Assembly: GCF_014635485.1 (NCBI RefSeq)
Contig: NZ_BMCX01000001.1
Location: 365,634 to 429,633, forward strand
DNA from: Corynebacterium pelargi
GTDB lineage: Bacteria; Actinomycetota; Actinomycetes; Mycobacteriales; Mycobacteriaceae
Reading direction: 5' to 3'
Length of the DNA stretch: 64,000 nt
In this document: positions 20,701 to 28,590 of the stretch, piece after piece
How the letters are laid out: each line of letters opens with the position of its first letter
How positions within the stretch are numbered: the first letter of the stretch is position 1
Notes under the pieces: model-generated
What the model saw: only the letters and a program-made list of their open reading frames with translations
Told to the model about the DNA's origin: nothing
Databases searched by the model: none
Position numbers and translations under genes: made by a program

Positions 20701-21144
20701 TCCGCGGTGCACGAGGTGATGGAGCTGCTGCCAGAGGGCGAAAACGCCCAGGCACTTGCAGAGGCCATCGCGCCAATTCACGACCTCGATGCACAAGCAA
20801 TCACTGATGTGGTCAGTGCCGTTGAATGCTTCGCTGCGTCCGAGCCTTATCAGCAAAGCTTGCGGTCTCAGAAGGCCTATCGCGAACTCCCAGTGTTCGA
20901 CCGCATCGATGACGTTGCTGTCGAAGGCATCATCGATGTGCTGTATCTCGACGAAAACGACGAGTGGGTCATCGCGGATTATAAAACCGATCGCGTTGCT
21001 ACCCCTGAGACCATCAGCAGCTACTTCTTGCAGCTCGAGGTGTACGCGCGGATCGTGGAAAAGGCCAAGGGCATTCGCGTCGCCCGCTGTGAGCTGATTT
21101 TCCTTGGCCACAACGGCCCACAGGTGCGCGTGGAACGTCGATAA
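17731..21144 (+). CDS. AddA/RecB-like UvrD-type helicase with C-terminal PD-(D/E)XK nuclease
   Basis: A protein of about 1137 residues, the motor subunit of a predicted two-subunit helicase-nuclease. Helicase motifs in order are EAGAGSGKTF (Walker A, residues 29-38), ITFTESAAAEL (Ia), VDEFQDTDPAQ (II), VGDPKQSIYRFRNAD (III), TIHRSKGREFP (V) and LLYVAATRARN (VI). The C-terminal nuclease shows GSAVHEVMELLP, VEGIIDVLY, WVIADYKTD and LQLEVYARI. The start is GTG at 17731, one base after the upstream stop, with CAGGAG 7 bases before it; GTG 17734 and ATG 17758 are alternatives. It converges on tsf. It is probably a paralogue of AdnA/AdnB functions, but no AdnAB gene is in this window for comparison. 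Confidence 0.85.
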   Translation: MVQQPDPNNMDNFNRHLITNQVDESIFVEAGAGSGKTFQLVSRIITLVIERGVPISRIVAITFTESAAAELVTRLRRNFAEIAQTGQLDIKHASARTFSDVEQAKQRASEALEALPGAAIETLHSFCMRILKIFPLEAGLPPRVEKSNDLLADVASAERISDTLALLSASMQGHAETTKLVDALPVPVSGADLRGALECLTAHEVRVNQLGNVVGWMDAHWGELDQTLIEPIHPGGHLTVDYLRGMLQRVEELAGLCTNPADKLFMNVVAPLHGELLRHLEDGAHPERFVEPRMDFRGGAAKHWNGMSPQQVKDTIRDELHNLEIKRLGPVHRALTQVRAVLAARTVELAQQRCRTGMIEFHDMIYLAQRLVRKPEIAQALHERFHTICVDEFQDTDPAQLEILEHIARGAGQHPSPGKLFLVGDPKQSIYRFRNADLDTYMHARENFPSYGEQGHSVVHLANNFRSAPAVVDGVNLMFGELFAQAAHTAEKSEQAPSAVDYVPMEYPDSSGDRPGQVLILRNEEAVEAIGTMGSDSSPHREIEMADIASLIKATMANEFGEYLKDAPGGTAPLELEDIAILVPTHTIARRVIDLLITEGIPYVSEGSTQLFNAPEINELLTVLRAIADPADKFTQVAALRSAILGCSDRELAQYHQLDDPPADHPVSQAKTWLQQQHLRTRKVPLHVFMAELVQSSAVREALASDHSQRANLPRVSLLLQITEEFVASTGLGLREFVHWAEQQAASSQGVAEPVLDNGTKGVRVMTIHRSKGREFPMVIMAGMAHHKSHQVPAQGLDKQSQVLEFKLGSFTTAGYEAMYEYEKLAAQFEAIRLLYVAATRARNTLAIPLELALKSKGKASTKFYGAMLYDAIQNIPHHLPMVSADKLPGGSQTLAKDTQAPQELDFDQAQRHVANLQEHLARAAQQAPRISVTAIAHAEEVAEPEAEQVTSATLATGARLRALLANGHDGHTKIHGNTELKTAGGTAFGSAVHEVMELLPEGENAQALAEAIAPIHDLDAQAITDVVSAVECFAASEPYQQSLRSQKAYRELPVFDRIDDVAVEGIIDVLYLDENDEWVIADYKTDRVATPETISSYFLQLEVYARIVEKAKGIRVARCELIFLGHNGPQVRVERR

Positions 21145-21155
21145 GCAAAGCAAAT

Positions 21156-21175
21156 GCCCGCCCCAAGGGGCGGGC
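21156..21175. terminator. GC-rich hairpin between the convergent addA-like gene and tsf
   Basis: A 9 bp perfect stem, GCCCGCCCC and GGGGCGGGC, with a 2-base spacer lies between the two stop codons. On the plus strand it is followed by AAAAA, and on the minus strand by ATTTGCTTT, a poor U-tract. It is most likely the tsf terminator, probably acting on both transcripts. Confidence 0.7.
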
Positions 21176-21197
21176 AAAAAGCTCTGTTAGCCAGGAA

Positions 21198-22025
21198 TTA
21201 GTGCTGGCCAACCTCGTAACGAACGAAGCCGGTCAGGGTAACGCCAGCTTCATCCATGACCTGCTTGACGGTCTTCTTGCTATCAGCAACGGAAGCCTGC
21301 TCAAGCAGCACGACGTCCTTGTAGAAGCCACCGAGGCGACCCTCAACGATCTTCGGGATAGCCTGCTCGGGCTTGCCCTCGTCGCGGGTGATCTGCTCGG
21401 CGATGGAACGCTCGTTTTCTACAACCTCAGCAGGAACATCCTCGCGGGTCAGGTACTGAGCCTTGAGGGCAGCAACCTGCATTGCGGCTGCGTGTGCAGC
21501 AGCCTTGGCCTCTTCGCCCTCGCCGGTGTAAGCAACCAGCACGCCAACTGCCGGAGGCAGGTCGGCTGCACGGTGGTGCAGGTACACGGAGAGGTTCTCG
21601 CCCTCGAGGGTCACAGCACGACGCAGCTCGAGCTTCTCGCCGATCTTGGCGGAGAGCTCTTGCACAGCCTCGCCAGCGGGCTTGCCATCGACCTCAGCAG
21701 CAGCAAGCTCCTCGGGGGAGTTAGCCTTCACTGCAGCGGCAGCGTCGGCAACCTTCTGAGCGAATTCCTTGAACTCAGCGTTCTTAGCAACGAAGTCGGT
21801 CTCGGAGTTGATCTCGACCATGGTGTTGCCGGACACAGCGATCAGGCCTTCAAGGGCGTTGCGCTCAGCGCGCTTGCCCACGTCCTTAGCGCCCTTGATG
21901 CGCAGGATCTCAACAGCCTTGTCGAAGTCGCCGTCGGTTTCCTCGAGTGCCTTCTTGCAGTCGAGCATGCCGGAGCCGGTTAGCTCGCGAAGCTTCTTCA
22001 CATCAGCAGCGGTGTAGTTCGCCAT
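21198..22025 (-). CDS. tsf: Elongation factor Ts
   Basis: A 275-residue guanine nucleotide exchange factor for EF-Tu. The N-terminal UBA-like domain holds [18 protein letters not shown], and the core has [11 protein letters not shown]. The ATG at 22023-22025 ([10 protein letters not shown]) was chosen because it opens the conserved EF-Ts sequence; GGAGG lies 12 bases upstream. It follows rpsB by 254 bases. The conserved order would continue into pyrH-frr, but here it is interrupted by the convergent helicase-nuclease pair. Confidence 0.97.
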   Translation of the reverse strand: MANYTAADVKKLRELTGSGMLDCKKALEETDGDFDKAVEILRIKGAKDVGKRAERNALEGLIAVSGNTMVEINSETDFVAKNAEFKEFAQKVADAAAAVKANSPEELAAAEVDGKPAGEAVQELSAKIGEKLELRRAVTLEGENLSVYLHHRAADLPPAVGVLVAYTGEGEEAKAAAHAAAMQVAALKAQYLTREDVPAEVVENERSIAEQITRDEGKPEQAIPKIVEGRLGGFYKDVVLLEQASVADSKKTVKQVMDEAGVTLTGFVRYEVGQH

Positions 22026-22211
22026 ATTTGGGGCGACCCTCCTTGTATAGGGATGTTGTACGTTGTGGTCACTGTTTACACTAACCAAACGCGACAAGAT
22101 GCGCTGGCTTGGTGATGTTTCAGTGTTGCGTGGTTACGGCGCAACCACATACTTTTTGCAACAGCTCGCACTGTTGCAGTGCCGTGCCTTGTCATGCGTA
22201 TAACAACATGC

Positions 22212-22256
22212 AAGACCCCAGCCAAGCAGCACAATGCCGCGTGAGGTTGGGGCCTT
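22212..22256 (-). terminator. Hairpin in the rpsB-tsf intercistronic region
   Basis: Arms AAGACCCCA (22212-22220) and TGGGGCCTT (22248-22256) pair over 9 bp with one G-U, extended by a CC/GG after a mismatch, around a loop of about 27 bases. It begins 23 bases after the rpsB stop. There is no clear T-run on the minus strand, so it looks like a partial terminator or attenuator that would lower tsf relative to rpsB. Confidence 0.5.
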
Positions 22257-22279
22257 TGGTTACTGGCATGAGCTAGCTA

Positions 22280-23110
22280 TTACTCAGACTTAGCCTCTGC
22301 AGCTTCTGCCTTGGGGGCTTCCACCTTGGCAGCAACCTCTTCGGAAGCCTCAACCTTGGCGGCAACCTCAGTCTTCTCGGCGTCGCCGGCAGCTTCCTTC
22401 TGTGCAGCCAACTGGCGCTCCTCGCGAGCCTGCTTACCAGCAGAAACAGCGGAGGAGATCACGCGGGTGAGCACGTCGATGGAGCCGATGGAGTCGTCGT
22501 TGCCGGGCACGGGGTAGTTCACAACGTCCGGGTCGCAGTTGGTGTCCAGGATGGCAACTACGGGGATGTTGAGCTTGTGTGCCTCGTTGACGGCGATGTG
22601 CTCCTTGTTGGTGTCTACGATCCACATTGCGGAAGGCACCTTGGTCATGTCGGCGATACCGCCGAGCACGCGCTCGAGCTTCTGGCGCTCACGGGTGAGC
22701 ATCAGAACTTCCTTCTTGGTGCGGCCCTCGTAGCCACCCTCAGCAGCGTCCATTGCCTGCAGTTCCTTCATGCGGTGCAGACGCTTGGACACGGTCTGGA
22801 AGTTGGTGAGCATGCCGCCGAGCCAGCGGTGGTTCACATAAGGCATACCAACGCGCTCAGCCTGGTTCTTCACAGCTTCCTGAGCCTGCTTCTTGGTGCC
22901 GACGTAGAGGATGGTGCCGCCGTGAGCAACAGTCTCCTTGACGAATTCGTAGGCCTCATCGATGTAGGTCAGGGTCTGCTGCAGGTCGATGATGTAGATG
23001 CCGTTGCGGTCGGTGAAGATGAAACGACGCATCTTCGGGTTCCAACGACGGGTCTGGTGGCCAAAGTGCACACCAGCATCGAGCAGTTCACGCATGGTTA
23101 CAACAGCCAT
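22280..23110 (-). CDS. rpsB: 30S ribosomal protein S2
   Basis: A 276-residue small-subunit protein. The S2 core ([60 protein letters not shown]) covers about residues 6-230. The last 45 residues form an Ala/Glu/Lys-rich tail with repeated KVEA/KAEA blocks, as in many actinobacterial S2 proteins. The ATG at 23108-23110 has AAGGAG 5 bases upstream. The upstream leader contains a GC-rich hairpin listed separately. Confidence 0.97.
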   Translation of the reverse strand: MAVVTMRELLDAGVHFGHQTRRWNPKMRRFIFTDRNGIYIIDLQQTLTYIDEAYEFVKETVAHGGTILYVGTKKQAQEAVKNQAERVGMPYVNHRWLGGMLTNFQTVSKRLHRMKELQAMDAAEGGYEGRTKKEVLMLTRERQKLERVLGGIADMTKVPSAMWIVDTNKEHIAVNEAHKLNIPVVAILDTNCDPDVVNYPVPGNDDSIGSIDVLTRVISSAVSAGKQAREERQLAAQKEAAGDAEKTEVAAKVEASEEVAAKVEAPKAEAAEAKSE

Positions 23111-23481
23111 GGTGCTCCTTTTCAAGTATGTGGTTCGGTTATCTGTACTTGCGCGGGTTCTCCCCGCGCCCTGGCTACCGACGCTCCATAGGCCACACCC
23201 AACACGCTCAACAGGCGTAATGGGACCTCGTGGCCGCCGGTGGTACTCACCTATGAAAGGGCTGATACCTTCGCGGTCGCGCGTAGTCAGCGGCCTATAT
23301 TGCACAGCACAAGACTGCGCAGGCACACTGCTGAGGGTCGATCTTATCTGCTGCCTGCAGGAATTCCAAAATCTTTTTCCAATTGTGAAACCTTGAGCAC
23401 CACCAACACCACCCATCACATTTTCCACAGGCAAAGCAGGGCCGAATAGAAAACCGTGCACCCGCAGCACACCCTTGGGGC
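23111..23481. other. Divergent intergenic region between rpsB and the M23-like gene
   Basis: These 371 bases hold no convincing gene. They contain the rpsB leader, with a strong hairpin at 23151-23169, and the promoter region of the plus-strand M23-like gene. A CTATATTG patch at about 23297-23304 is a possible -10 area for rpsB (read as CAATATAG on the minus strand), but no good -35 was identified. No known riboswitch fold was recognised. Confidence 0.5.
23151..23169 (-). promoter_or_regulatory. Hairpin in the rpsB leader
   Basis: Perfect 7 bp arms GCGCGGG (23151-23157) and CCCGCGC (23163-23169) with a 5-base loop lie 41 bases upstream of the rpsB start codon. S2 operons in several bacteria are controlled by leader structures bound by S2; whether this hairpin does that is inference. 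Confidence 0.5.
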
Positions 23482-23991
23482 ATGCGGAACATCTCAAAGC
23501 TCATCGCCCTTGCGCTGCTCCTAGCAAGCGTATTTGGCGCACCCCCAGCAGCCATCGCCTACGTCTCCCCCGCCACCGGCACCAATGCCCCAGGAAGAGT
23601 GCTTCAAGGTTTTCGCGTCGGCGAACACGATTGGCTTCCGGGGCATCGCGGGGTCGACCTTGCACTTGCACCAGGAAGCCCAATTCTGGCCACCGAGGAT
23701 GGTGTGGTGGCATTCGCGGGCATGGTGGCCGGCACACCAGTGTTATCGATCGATCATCCTGACGGGCTTCGTAGCACCTACCAGCCCATACAGGCGGTGG
23801 TGGCGAAAGGCGACTCCGTGAAATCAGGAGAGGTGATCGGCACGCTTGTGGCTACAGATGGCACTCACCCTGGGCTGCATTGGGGGATCAAAACAGGGCC
23901 GAAAAGCTATATCAATCCCCTGTCCCTGCTTGATATACCCGTGATCAGGCTCAAACCCATACACGCCGAAGCCACACCCGCTCGGCCCTAG
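23482..23991 (+). CDS. Secreted M23-like (LytM domain) protein, probably catalytically impaired
   Basis: A 169-residue exported protein. Residues 1-26 form a signal peptide ending in AIA. The remainder is a LytM/M23 domain with [15 protein letters not shown] (the HxxxD zinc motif) and the strands DGVVAFAG and [10 protein letters not shown]. The second motif normally reads HxH; here it is GLHWGIK, so the first His, taken as catalytic in LytM, is Gly while the zinc-ligand His remains. It may bind or regulate wall hydrolases rather than cut. It is divergent from rpsB, as the M. tuberculosis counterpart is. The ATG has only a weak GGGG upstream. Confidence 0.82.
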   Translation: MRNISKLIALALLLASVFGAPPAAIAYVSPATGTNAPGRVLQGFRVGEHDWLPGHRGVDLALAPGSPILATEDGVVAFAGMVAGTPVLSIDHPDGLRSTYQPIQAVVAKGDSVKSGEVIGTLVATDGTHPGLHWGIKTGPKSYINPLSLLDIPVIRLKPIHAEATPARP

Positions 23992-24026
23992 ATCCTCACC
24001 TGTTCCCCACCTGCATCGTGTGGGTT

Positions 24027-24935
24027 TTAGGCACGAGGGTGGGCTTGCTTGAATGCCTCCTGTAGCCGTGCGGCACTGACGTGGGTGTAAATCTGGGTGG
24101 TTTGCAGGGAGGAATGCCCAAGCAGCTCTTGCACCACACGCAGATCAGCACCGTGATCAAGGAGATGGGTTGCTGCGCTGTGGCGCAACGCGTGCGGCCC
24201 TAAACCTTCTACCCCGGCGCGATCACCTTGGGCTTGCACGAGTCTGCGCACCTGGCGAACGTTGAGCCGACCTCCACGAATGCCCAAAAATAGCGCGTTG
24301 CCGCTGCTGGGATCCACAAAGTGGCGACGCCCATGCTCAAGCCATGCCTTGATAGCTGCTGCTGCTTGCCTGCCAAAGGGCACCATGCGCTGTTTATTGC
24401 CTTTGCCTGTAACTTTGGCGATGCGCGTTGAGCAATCCACATCTGCAATATCCAAAGCGACGAGTTCAGCCACGCGCATGCCTGTGGCGTAGAGCAATTC
24501 GAGTATGGCAAGGTCGCGCAGCAGTTCTGCTTGCTTCGCTGGCGTGGCATCCTCGCCAATTTCTTTGTGCACCACTTGGGCAGCCGTGTGTTCATTGAGC
24601 ACTTTTGGCAGGTGGTTGCCCACTTTCGGGGCCTGCAGCCGCGCCGCTACGTCATGTGAGAGGTAGCCCTGGGCAAACAGCCAGGAGCTAAATCCTTTCA
24701 TCGCAGCGGTACGCCGAGCCAGCGTCGCTCGGGAGGCACCTGCTTCCACCGCCTCGCCCAGTGCATCGCGACAATCTTCAAGGGTCATGGCCTCAAGGCT
24801 TGGGCGGGTGTTGGCGAAGGCGCGCAGGTCTGATCGATAGCCACGGATGGTGGCCTCGGATCTACCAAGTACGTAGCGCAAATGATCGGCGTAGTCGTCG
24901 ATAAGCTCAAGCATTTGCGTGGTGCTCATGGGCAC
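24027..24935 (-). CDS. xerC: Tyrosine recombinase XerC
   Basis: A 302-residue site-specific recombinase that, with XerD, resolves chromosome dimers at dif. The N-terminal SAM-like domain covers residues 1-95. The catalytic set is visible: Arg in TGMRVAELVALD, Lys in VTGKGNKQR, HALRHSAATHLL (His, Arg), LGHSS (His) and the nucleophile Tyr in QIYTHV. The start is GTG 24935 or ATG 24929. It begins 5 bases after the dprA stop, so translation is probably coupled. XerC rather than XerD is inferred from its place next to dprA and rpsB, as in M. tuberculosis. Confidence 0.9.
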   Translation of the reverse strand: MPMSTTQMLELIDDYADHLRYVLGRSEATIRGYRSDLRAFANTRPSLEAMTLEDCRDALGEAVEAGASRATLARRTAAMKGFSSWLFAQGYLSHDVAARLQAPKVGNHLPKVLNEHTAAQVVHKEIGEDATPAKQAELLRDLAILELLYATGMRVAELVALDIADVDCSTRIAKVTGKGNKQRMVPFGRQAAAAIKAWLEHGRRHFVDPSSGNALFLGIRGGRLNVRQVRRLVQAQGDRAGVEGLGPHALRHSAATHLLDHGADLRVVQELLGHSSLQTTQIYTHVSAARLQEAFKQAHPRA

Positions 24936-24940
24936 CTAGC

Positions 24941-26095
24941 CTACTGTGCTCGCAACCACCTCGCGCCCTCGCGTTGGATTAAGCCTTTATGTTCCAAGGT
25001 GACCAGCAAGTGCATGCAGAGCGCCATGCTTAAACCTGATTGTTGGGAAATGTCTTCGGCGCCCTGGGGTCGAGTGGAAAGTGCATCGAACACGCGGAGT
25101 TCATTGCGCGGTAGGCGTTGGATTGGATCAGCGGCGAAGTCGAGTTCGTATTGCGCGGTGGCATCGACGCTGCCGAGGCGTTGGGTCAGCTCGAGGATTT
25201 CTTGTCCCGAACACACCATTTGCGCATCGCCGCTTTTGATTTTCTCGTGGCAGCCAAGGGAATTCACGCTGCTAATCGGACCTGGAATGGCCATAGCGAC
25301 TTTGCCTAAAGCTTGAGCCCACAACAAGGTATTTAAGGCACCGCTTCTCCACGCAGCTTCTACCACTACAACCCCTGCGCTCAGGGCCGCCACGAGCCTA
25401 TTTCTGGTTAAAAAGCGATGCCGATGTGGCGACATACCCGGCGGATATTCACTGATCACAGCGCCGCGTTCAAGCATCTGCTCAAAGAGCTTTCCGTTGC
25501 GGGCTGGATAGGAGCGATCGAGCCCGCATGCAGCAACTGCGACCGTTGCCCCACCTGCGCCCAGCGCCGCTTGGTGCGCTGCTGTATCCACGCCGAGGGC
25601 ACCTCCGGAAACAATGGTCCAGTGTTGCTGGGCGAGATATTCCCCGATGCTGCTGCACACGCTGCGCCCATAGGAGGAAATTGCCCTGGTGCCAACCATC
25701 GCGATGGCCTGTTGGCTTAAAGCTCCAAGGTGTTGGCCGCGCACCCAGAGGGCATGGGGTGCCACGGCATCGTCGGCATAGGAGCGGGAGTGCTCACTAG
25801 CACCCGAGGCGGCAAATCCGAAGGCTTGGTCAAAGGCCTCGCAGGGCCACTCTTCATCTTCAGGGGTGATCAGCCTGCCGCCGAGTGCTTGTATGGTGGC
25901 GAGATCTTCACGCGATCGATCCTCTGCGTAGCGAGATTGCGTTTGCTTCAACAGCGCACCACACCACTGTTCTCGTTTCTTGATGCCGCAGGCAATGGCT
26001 TCGATATCTCGGCCTTGGGCAAGCAATGCTTGCAGGTCTCGGCTTGGTCCTTCAATGGTTCGGGAGACATATGCCCAAGCTTGTCGACGACTCAT
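24941..26095 (-). CDS. dprA: DNA processing protein DprA
   Basis: A 384-residue protein. DprA loads RecA on incoming single-stranded DNA in transformable bacteria; it is widespread in species with no known competence. The Rossmann core has AMVGTRAISSYG, VSGGALGVDTAAHQAAL, AVAACGLDRSYPARN, VISEYPPG and RNRLVAALSAGVVVVEA. A C-terminal winged-helix (DprA_WH) follows. The ATG overlaps the end of comM by 4 bases. Upstream and downstream genes are comM and xerC on the same strand. A GCTTNTCGACG word lies in its first codons. Confidence 0.93.
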   Translation of the reverse strand: MSRRQAWAYVSRTIEGPSRDLQALLAQGRDIEAIACGIKKREQWCGALLKQTQSRYAEDRSREDLATIQALGGRLITPEDEEWPCEAFDQAFGFAASGASEHSRSYADDAVAPHALWVRGQHLGALSQQAIAMVGTRAISSYGRSVCSSIGEYLAQQHWTIVSGGALGVDTAAHQAALGAGGATVAVAACGLDRSYPARNGKLFEQMLERGAVISEYPPGMSPHRHRFLTRNRLVAALSAGVVVVEAAWRSGALNTLLWAQALGKVAMAIPGPISSVNSLGCHEKIKSGDAQMVCSGQEILELTQRLGSVDATAQYELDFAADPIQRLPRNELRVFDALSTRPQGAEDISQQSGLSMALCMHLLVTLEHKGLIQREGARWLRAQ

Positions 26096-27588
26096 GCGAT
26101 CAACTCCTGCATGGTGGCGTTATATTCCAACGCTTCTGCAACGTGATCGATATTCGGCGTTGTTGATGCCGCTAGATCTGCAATCGTCCAGGCCAGCCTG
26201 AGGGTTCGATCCACGGCTCTTTGGCTTAAGGCACCCACGGCCAAATAGCTTTCTAACAGCGCCATAGCATCAGGGGCTGCTTGGAGATCTTTTCGCAACC
26301 GCCCCGCCGGGACCCGTGCATTATTGGTGGCATGCATTCCCATGGATGCAAAGCGCTGCTGCGCGCGCATCCTTGCTCGCGCTGCGCCTTGAGCCATTTC
26401 TTCACTACTCATGCCGTTGAGTTCCCTCAGACTGCCCTTCGGTTCAGTGCGCACCACCATGTCCAGGCGATCACGCAAAGGCCCAGAAAGGTTTTGCAAA
26501 TACCTTGCCCGCTGCTGCGGCTTGCATTCGCAGTCGCGAGCCTCTGCTGCGCCACAACGGCAAGGGTTTGCAGCTAGCACAAGCTGGAATTGGGCTGGGA
26601 AGCTCATGCTGCCATTGGCTCGCAGTAGCTCAACTTTTCCGCGGTCCAGCGGCACGCGTAACGCATCGAGTACCCCGGCTGCTATTTCGCTGACCTCATC
26701 TAAAAACAACACGCCTCGATGCGCCTTGGTTACCGCACCAGGTTTGGGTAGTCCAGATCCGCCTCCCAAGAGGGATGCTTTGCTCACGCTGTGGTGCGGA
26801 GCCACAAAGGGCGGGCCGGAAAATTCTTCGCCCGTAATTGAGCAGATGGCGCGGCATTCGCGTTCTTGTTCCGGTGGCAGTGGTGGTAGCAAACCAGCAA
26901 AGCGTTTGGCGATCATGGATTTCCCCGAACCTGGTGGGCCGATCATCATAAAGTGATGCCCGCCGGCAGCAGCGATCATGGCAGCACGCTTGGCTTGCTG
27001 TTGTCCCACCACATCGAGCATGTTCAGGTGGCGCGTTGGCACATGCTGTGTGGACCGGGCTTGTTCGAGGGTGACCTCCCCTTGGCACCACTTGGCCACC
27101 TGCGCGATATTGTCGCCGACTAAGACGGTGAGGTGCTCTGGGGCAACGCATGCGGCTTCTTCAGCATTCGCTTGAGGCACAACCGCAATATGCACCTTCG
27201 CATCTGCTGCAGCCAGTATTCCGGCAGCAACGCCACGCACCCCGGCGATCCGGCCATCGAGGCCTACCTCTCCGAGGAAGAGCACGTGCTCGATATCAAA
27301 GCGTTCGGCTCCGGCGCCGAGGATAGCCATGCAGATGGCAAGGTCCATCATCGTGCCATGTTTGGGCATGCTCGCTGGAGAGAGATTGACCATCACCTTC
27401 GTTTTAGGCCAGCAAAGCCTCGCATTCGCGGCGGCGGTTTTGAGTCGGTCGCGGGCTTCGCCCACGGCTGCGTCGCCAAGCCCAACAATGAAGGTGCCAG
27501 GTAAACCGGGACCGATATTGGCTTCGACGCGAACTACATTGGCCTGCGCTCCGCTGAGTGCGGCGCTTAAGGTCTTAGCAAGCGCCAC
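26092..27588 (-). CDS. comM: YifB/ComM family Mg-chelatase-like AAA+ ATPase
   Basis: A 498-residue protein. ComM is a hexameric branch-migration helicase needed for integration of heterologous DNA in transformable Gram-negative bacteria; its role in corynebacteria is untested here. The N-terminal Lon-like domain (about 1-170) is followed by the AAA+ core with Walker A GPPGSGKSM, Walker B GVLFLDEVSE and the sensor region VLAANPCRCG. A C-terminal Mg-chelatase domain closes it. The start is GTG and overlaps the end of yraN by 14 bases. Confidence 0.93.
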   Translation of the reverse strand: MALAKTLSAALSGAQANVVRVEANIGPGLPGTFIVGLGDAAVGEARDRLKTAAANARLCWPKTKVMVNLSPASMPKHGTMMDLAICMAILGAGAERFDIEHVLFLGEVGLDGRIAGVRGVAAGILAAADAKVHIAVVPQANAEEAACVAPEHLTVLVGDNIAQVAKWCQGEVTLEQARSTQHVPTRHLNMLDVVGQQQAKRAAMIAAAGGHHFMMIGPPGSGKSMIAKRFAGLLPPLPPEQERECRAICSITGEEFSGPPFVAPHHSVSKASLLGGGSGLPKPGAVTKAHRGVLFLDEVSEIAAGVLDALRVPLDRGKVELLRANGSMSFPAQFQLVLAANPCRCGAAEARDCECKPQQRARYLQNLSGPLRDRLDMVVRTEPKGSLRELNGMSSEEMAQGAARARMRAQQRFASMGMHATNNARVPAGRLRKDLQAAPDAMALLESYLAVGALSQRAVDRTLRLAWTIADLAASTTPNIDHVAEALEYNATMQELIA

Positions 27589-27925
27589 GGTCTACCCCCT
27601 CAAATCGCTGGATATTGCCGGCGGTAATGGCCACAACATCAAAGCTCACCGAGTAAATATTGTGTCTTCTCATCCACCACGCGGCGGCGCGTTTCATGCG
27701 GCGAAATTTCTGCTGATTCACCGAGTGCTCGGCCCCGAATGCGGCGCTGCTGCGGGTTTTTACCTCGACAATCCGCACGTCCTCACCGCGAGCGACGATC
27801 AAGTCAAGCTCTCCAAACGGTGTGAGGACGTTGCGCTGGAGTACCACAAACCCTGTTGTCTCGTAGTCTTGGGCGGCTCGATGTTCACCATCTTTACCCA
27901 ATTGCATGCTCTTTGCCGTTGGCAT
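27575..27925 (-). CDS. YraN family (UPF0102) putative endonuclease
   Basis: A 116-residue protein of the PD-(D/E)XK superfamily. The nuclease-like motif is visible as FGELDLIVARG (Asp) followed by IVEVKTRSS (Glu, Lys). The family neighbours comM and dprA in many bacteria and is thought to be related to DNA processing, but the biochemical role is unknown. It is the first gene of yraN-comM-dprA-xerC, all overlapping or nearly so, preceded by a 346-base gap with the promoter. Confidence 0.88.
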   Translation of the reverse strand: MPTAKSMQLGKDGEHRAAQDYETTGFVVLQRNVLTPFGELDLIVARGEDVRIVEVKTRSSAAFGAEHSVNQQKFRRMKRAAAWWMRRHNIYSVSFDVVAITAGNIQRFEGVDRGAC

Positions 27926-28271
27926 TTACGTTTTCCCCCTTGAGCGTTTCGTGCTGGTACCTGGTGGTGCCGTTGCAGTTCAAGTCTTGGCAAGCAGGAG
28001 GATTCTTGCCAATACCTCAAGGAAAAGGGCGTCGCAGTTGTGGATAACTTCGACCACGGGTGGCAAACACCCAGCAATGATTGGCGGACAATTCCACAGC
28101 ACAAAGAAAAATGGGCGCTTAGGGAACCTCAAAGGCCTAAGCGCCCGAAAAATCCGCGGCTTTTAGCAGTACTCGCGAGGGTGCTCGACAAGTGCCCACC
28201 CCATAAAGCGCCTGTCTGCGCGAGGCTGCAGGCACCTCACCTGGCCGCGCTCTTGGTGCTAGGAGGTGGAA
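27926..28271. other. Intergenic region between the DUF2469 gene and yraN
   Basis: These 346 bases contain the DUF2469 terminator at 28113-28146 and, below it, the presumed yraN promoter region with a run of T and C (TTTTCCCCC near 27931). The part at 28147-28271 shows no gene or repeat that I can identify. Confidence 0.55.
28108..28146 (-). terminator. Rho-independent terminator after the DUF2469 gene
   Basis: Perfect 11 bp arms GGGCGCTTAGG (28113-28123) and CCTAAGCGCCC (28136-28146) enclose a 12-base loop. Reading the minus strand, the stem is followed by ATTTTTC, a proper U-tract. It closes the lepB-rnhB-DUF2469 transcript. Confidence 0.88.
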
Positions 28272-28577
28272 TTAGTCGGGAAGCACGAAATCGGGTTTGT
28301 CGAGCTCTTCGATATTGACGTCCTTGTAGGTAATCACGCGTACATAACGGACGAATCGAGCTGCGCGGTACATATCCCAGACCCATGCATCCGACATGCG
28401 CACCTCGTAGTAGACCTCATTGCCTTCGGTATGCGGGATCAATTCCACCGCATTGGCGAGGTAGAAACGGCGATCCGTCTCAACTACATAGGAGAATTGG
28501 CTCACCACATCGCGGTATTCGCGGTAGAGAGAAAGCTCGACTTCTGCCTCATAGTTTTCAAGGTCTTCGGCGCTCAT
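28272..28577 (-). CDS. DUF2469 family protein
   Basis: A 101-residue acidic protein, highly conserved in Actinobacteria and always near rnhB (M. tuberculosis Rv2901c). It starts MSAEDLENYEAEVELSLYRE and has a central FSYVVETDRRFYLANAVEL block. There is no signal peptide, membrane helix or recognised catalytic motif. GGGGAG lies 5 bases before the ATG. It follows rnhB by 13 bases. Function unknown. Confidence 0.9.
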   Translation of the reverse strand: MSAEDLENYEAEVELSLYREYRDVVSQFSYVVETDRRFYLANAVELIPHTEGNEVYYEVRMSDAWVWDMYRAARFVRYVRVITYKDVNIEELDKPDFVLPD

Positions 28578-28590
28578 GGTGCTCCCCTTT

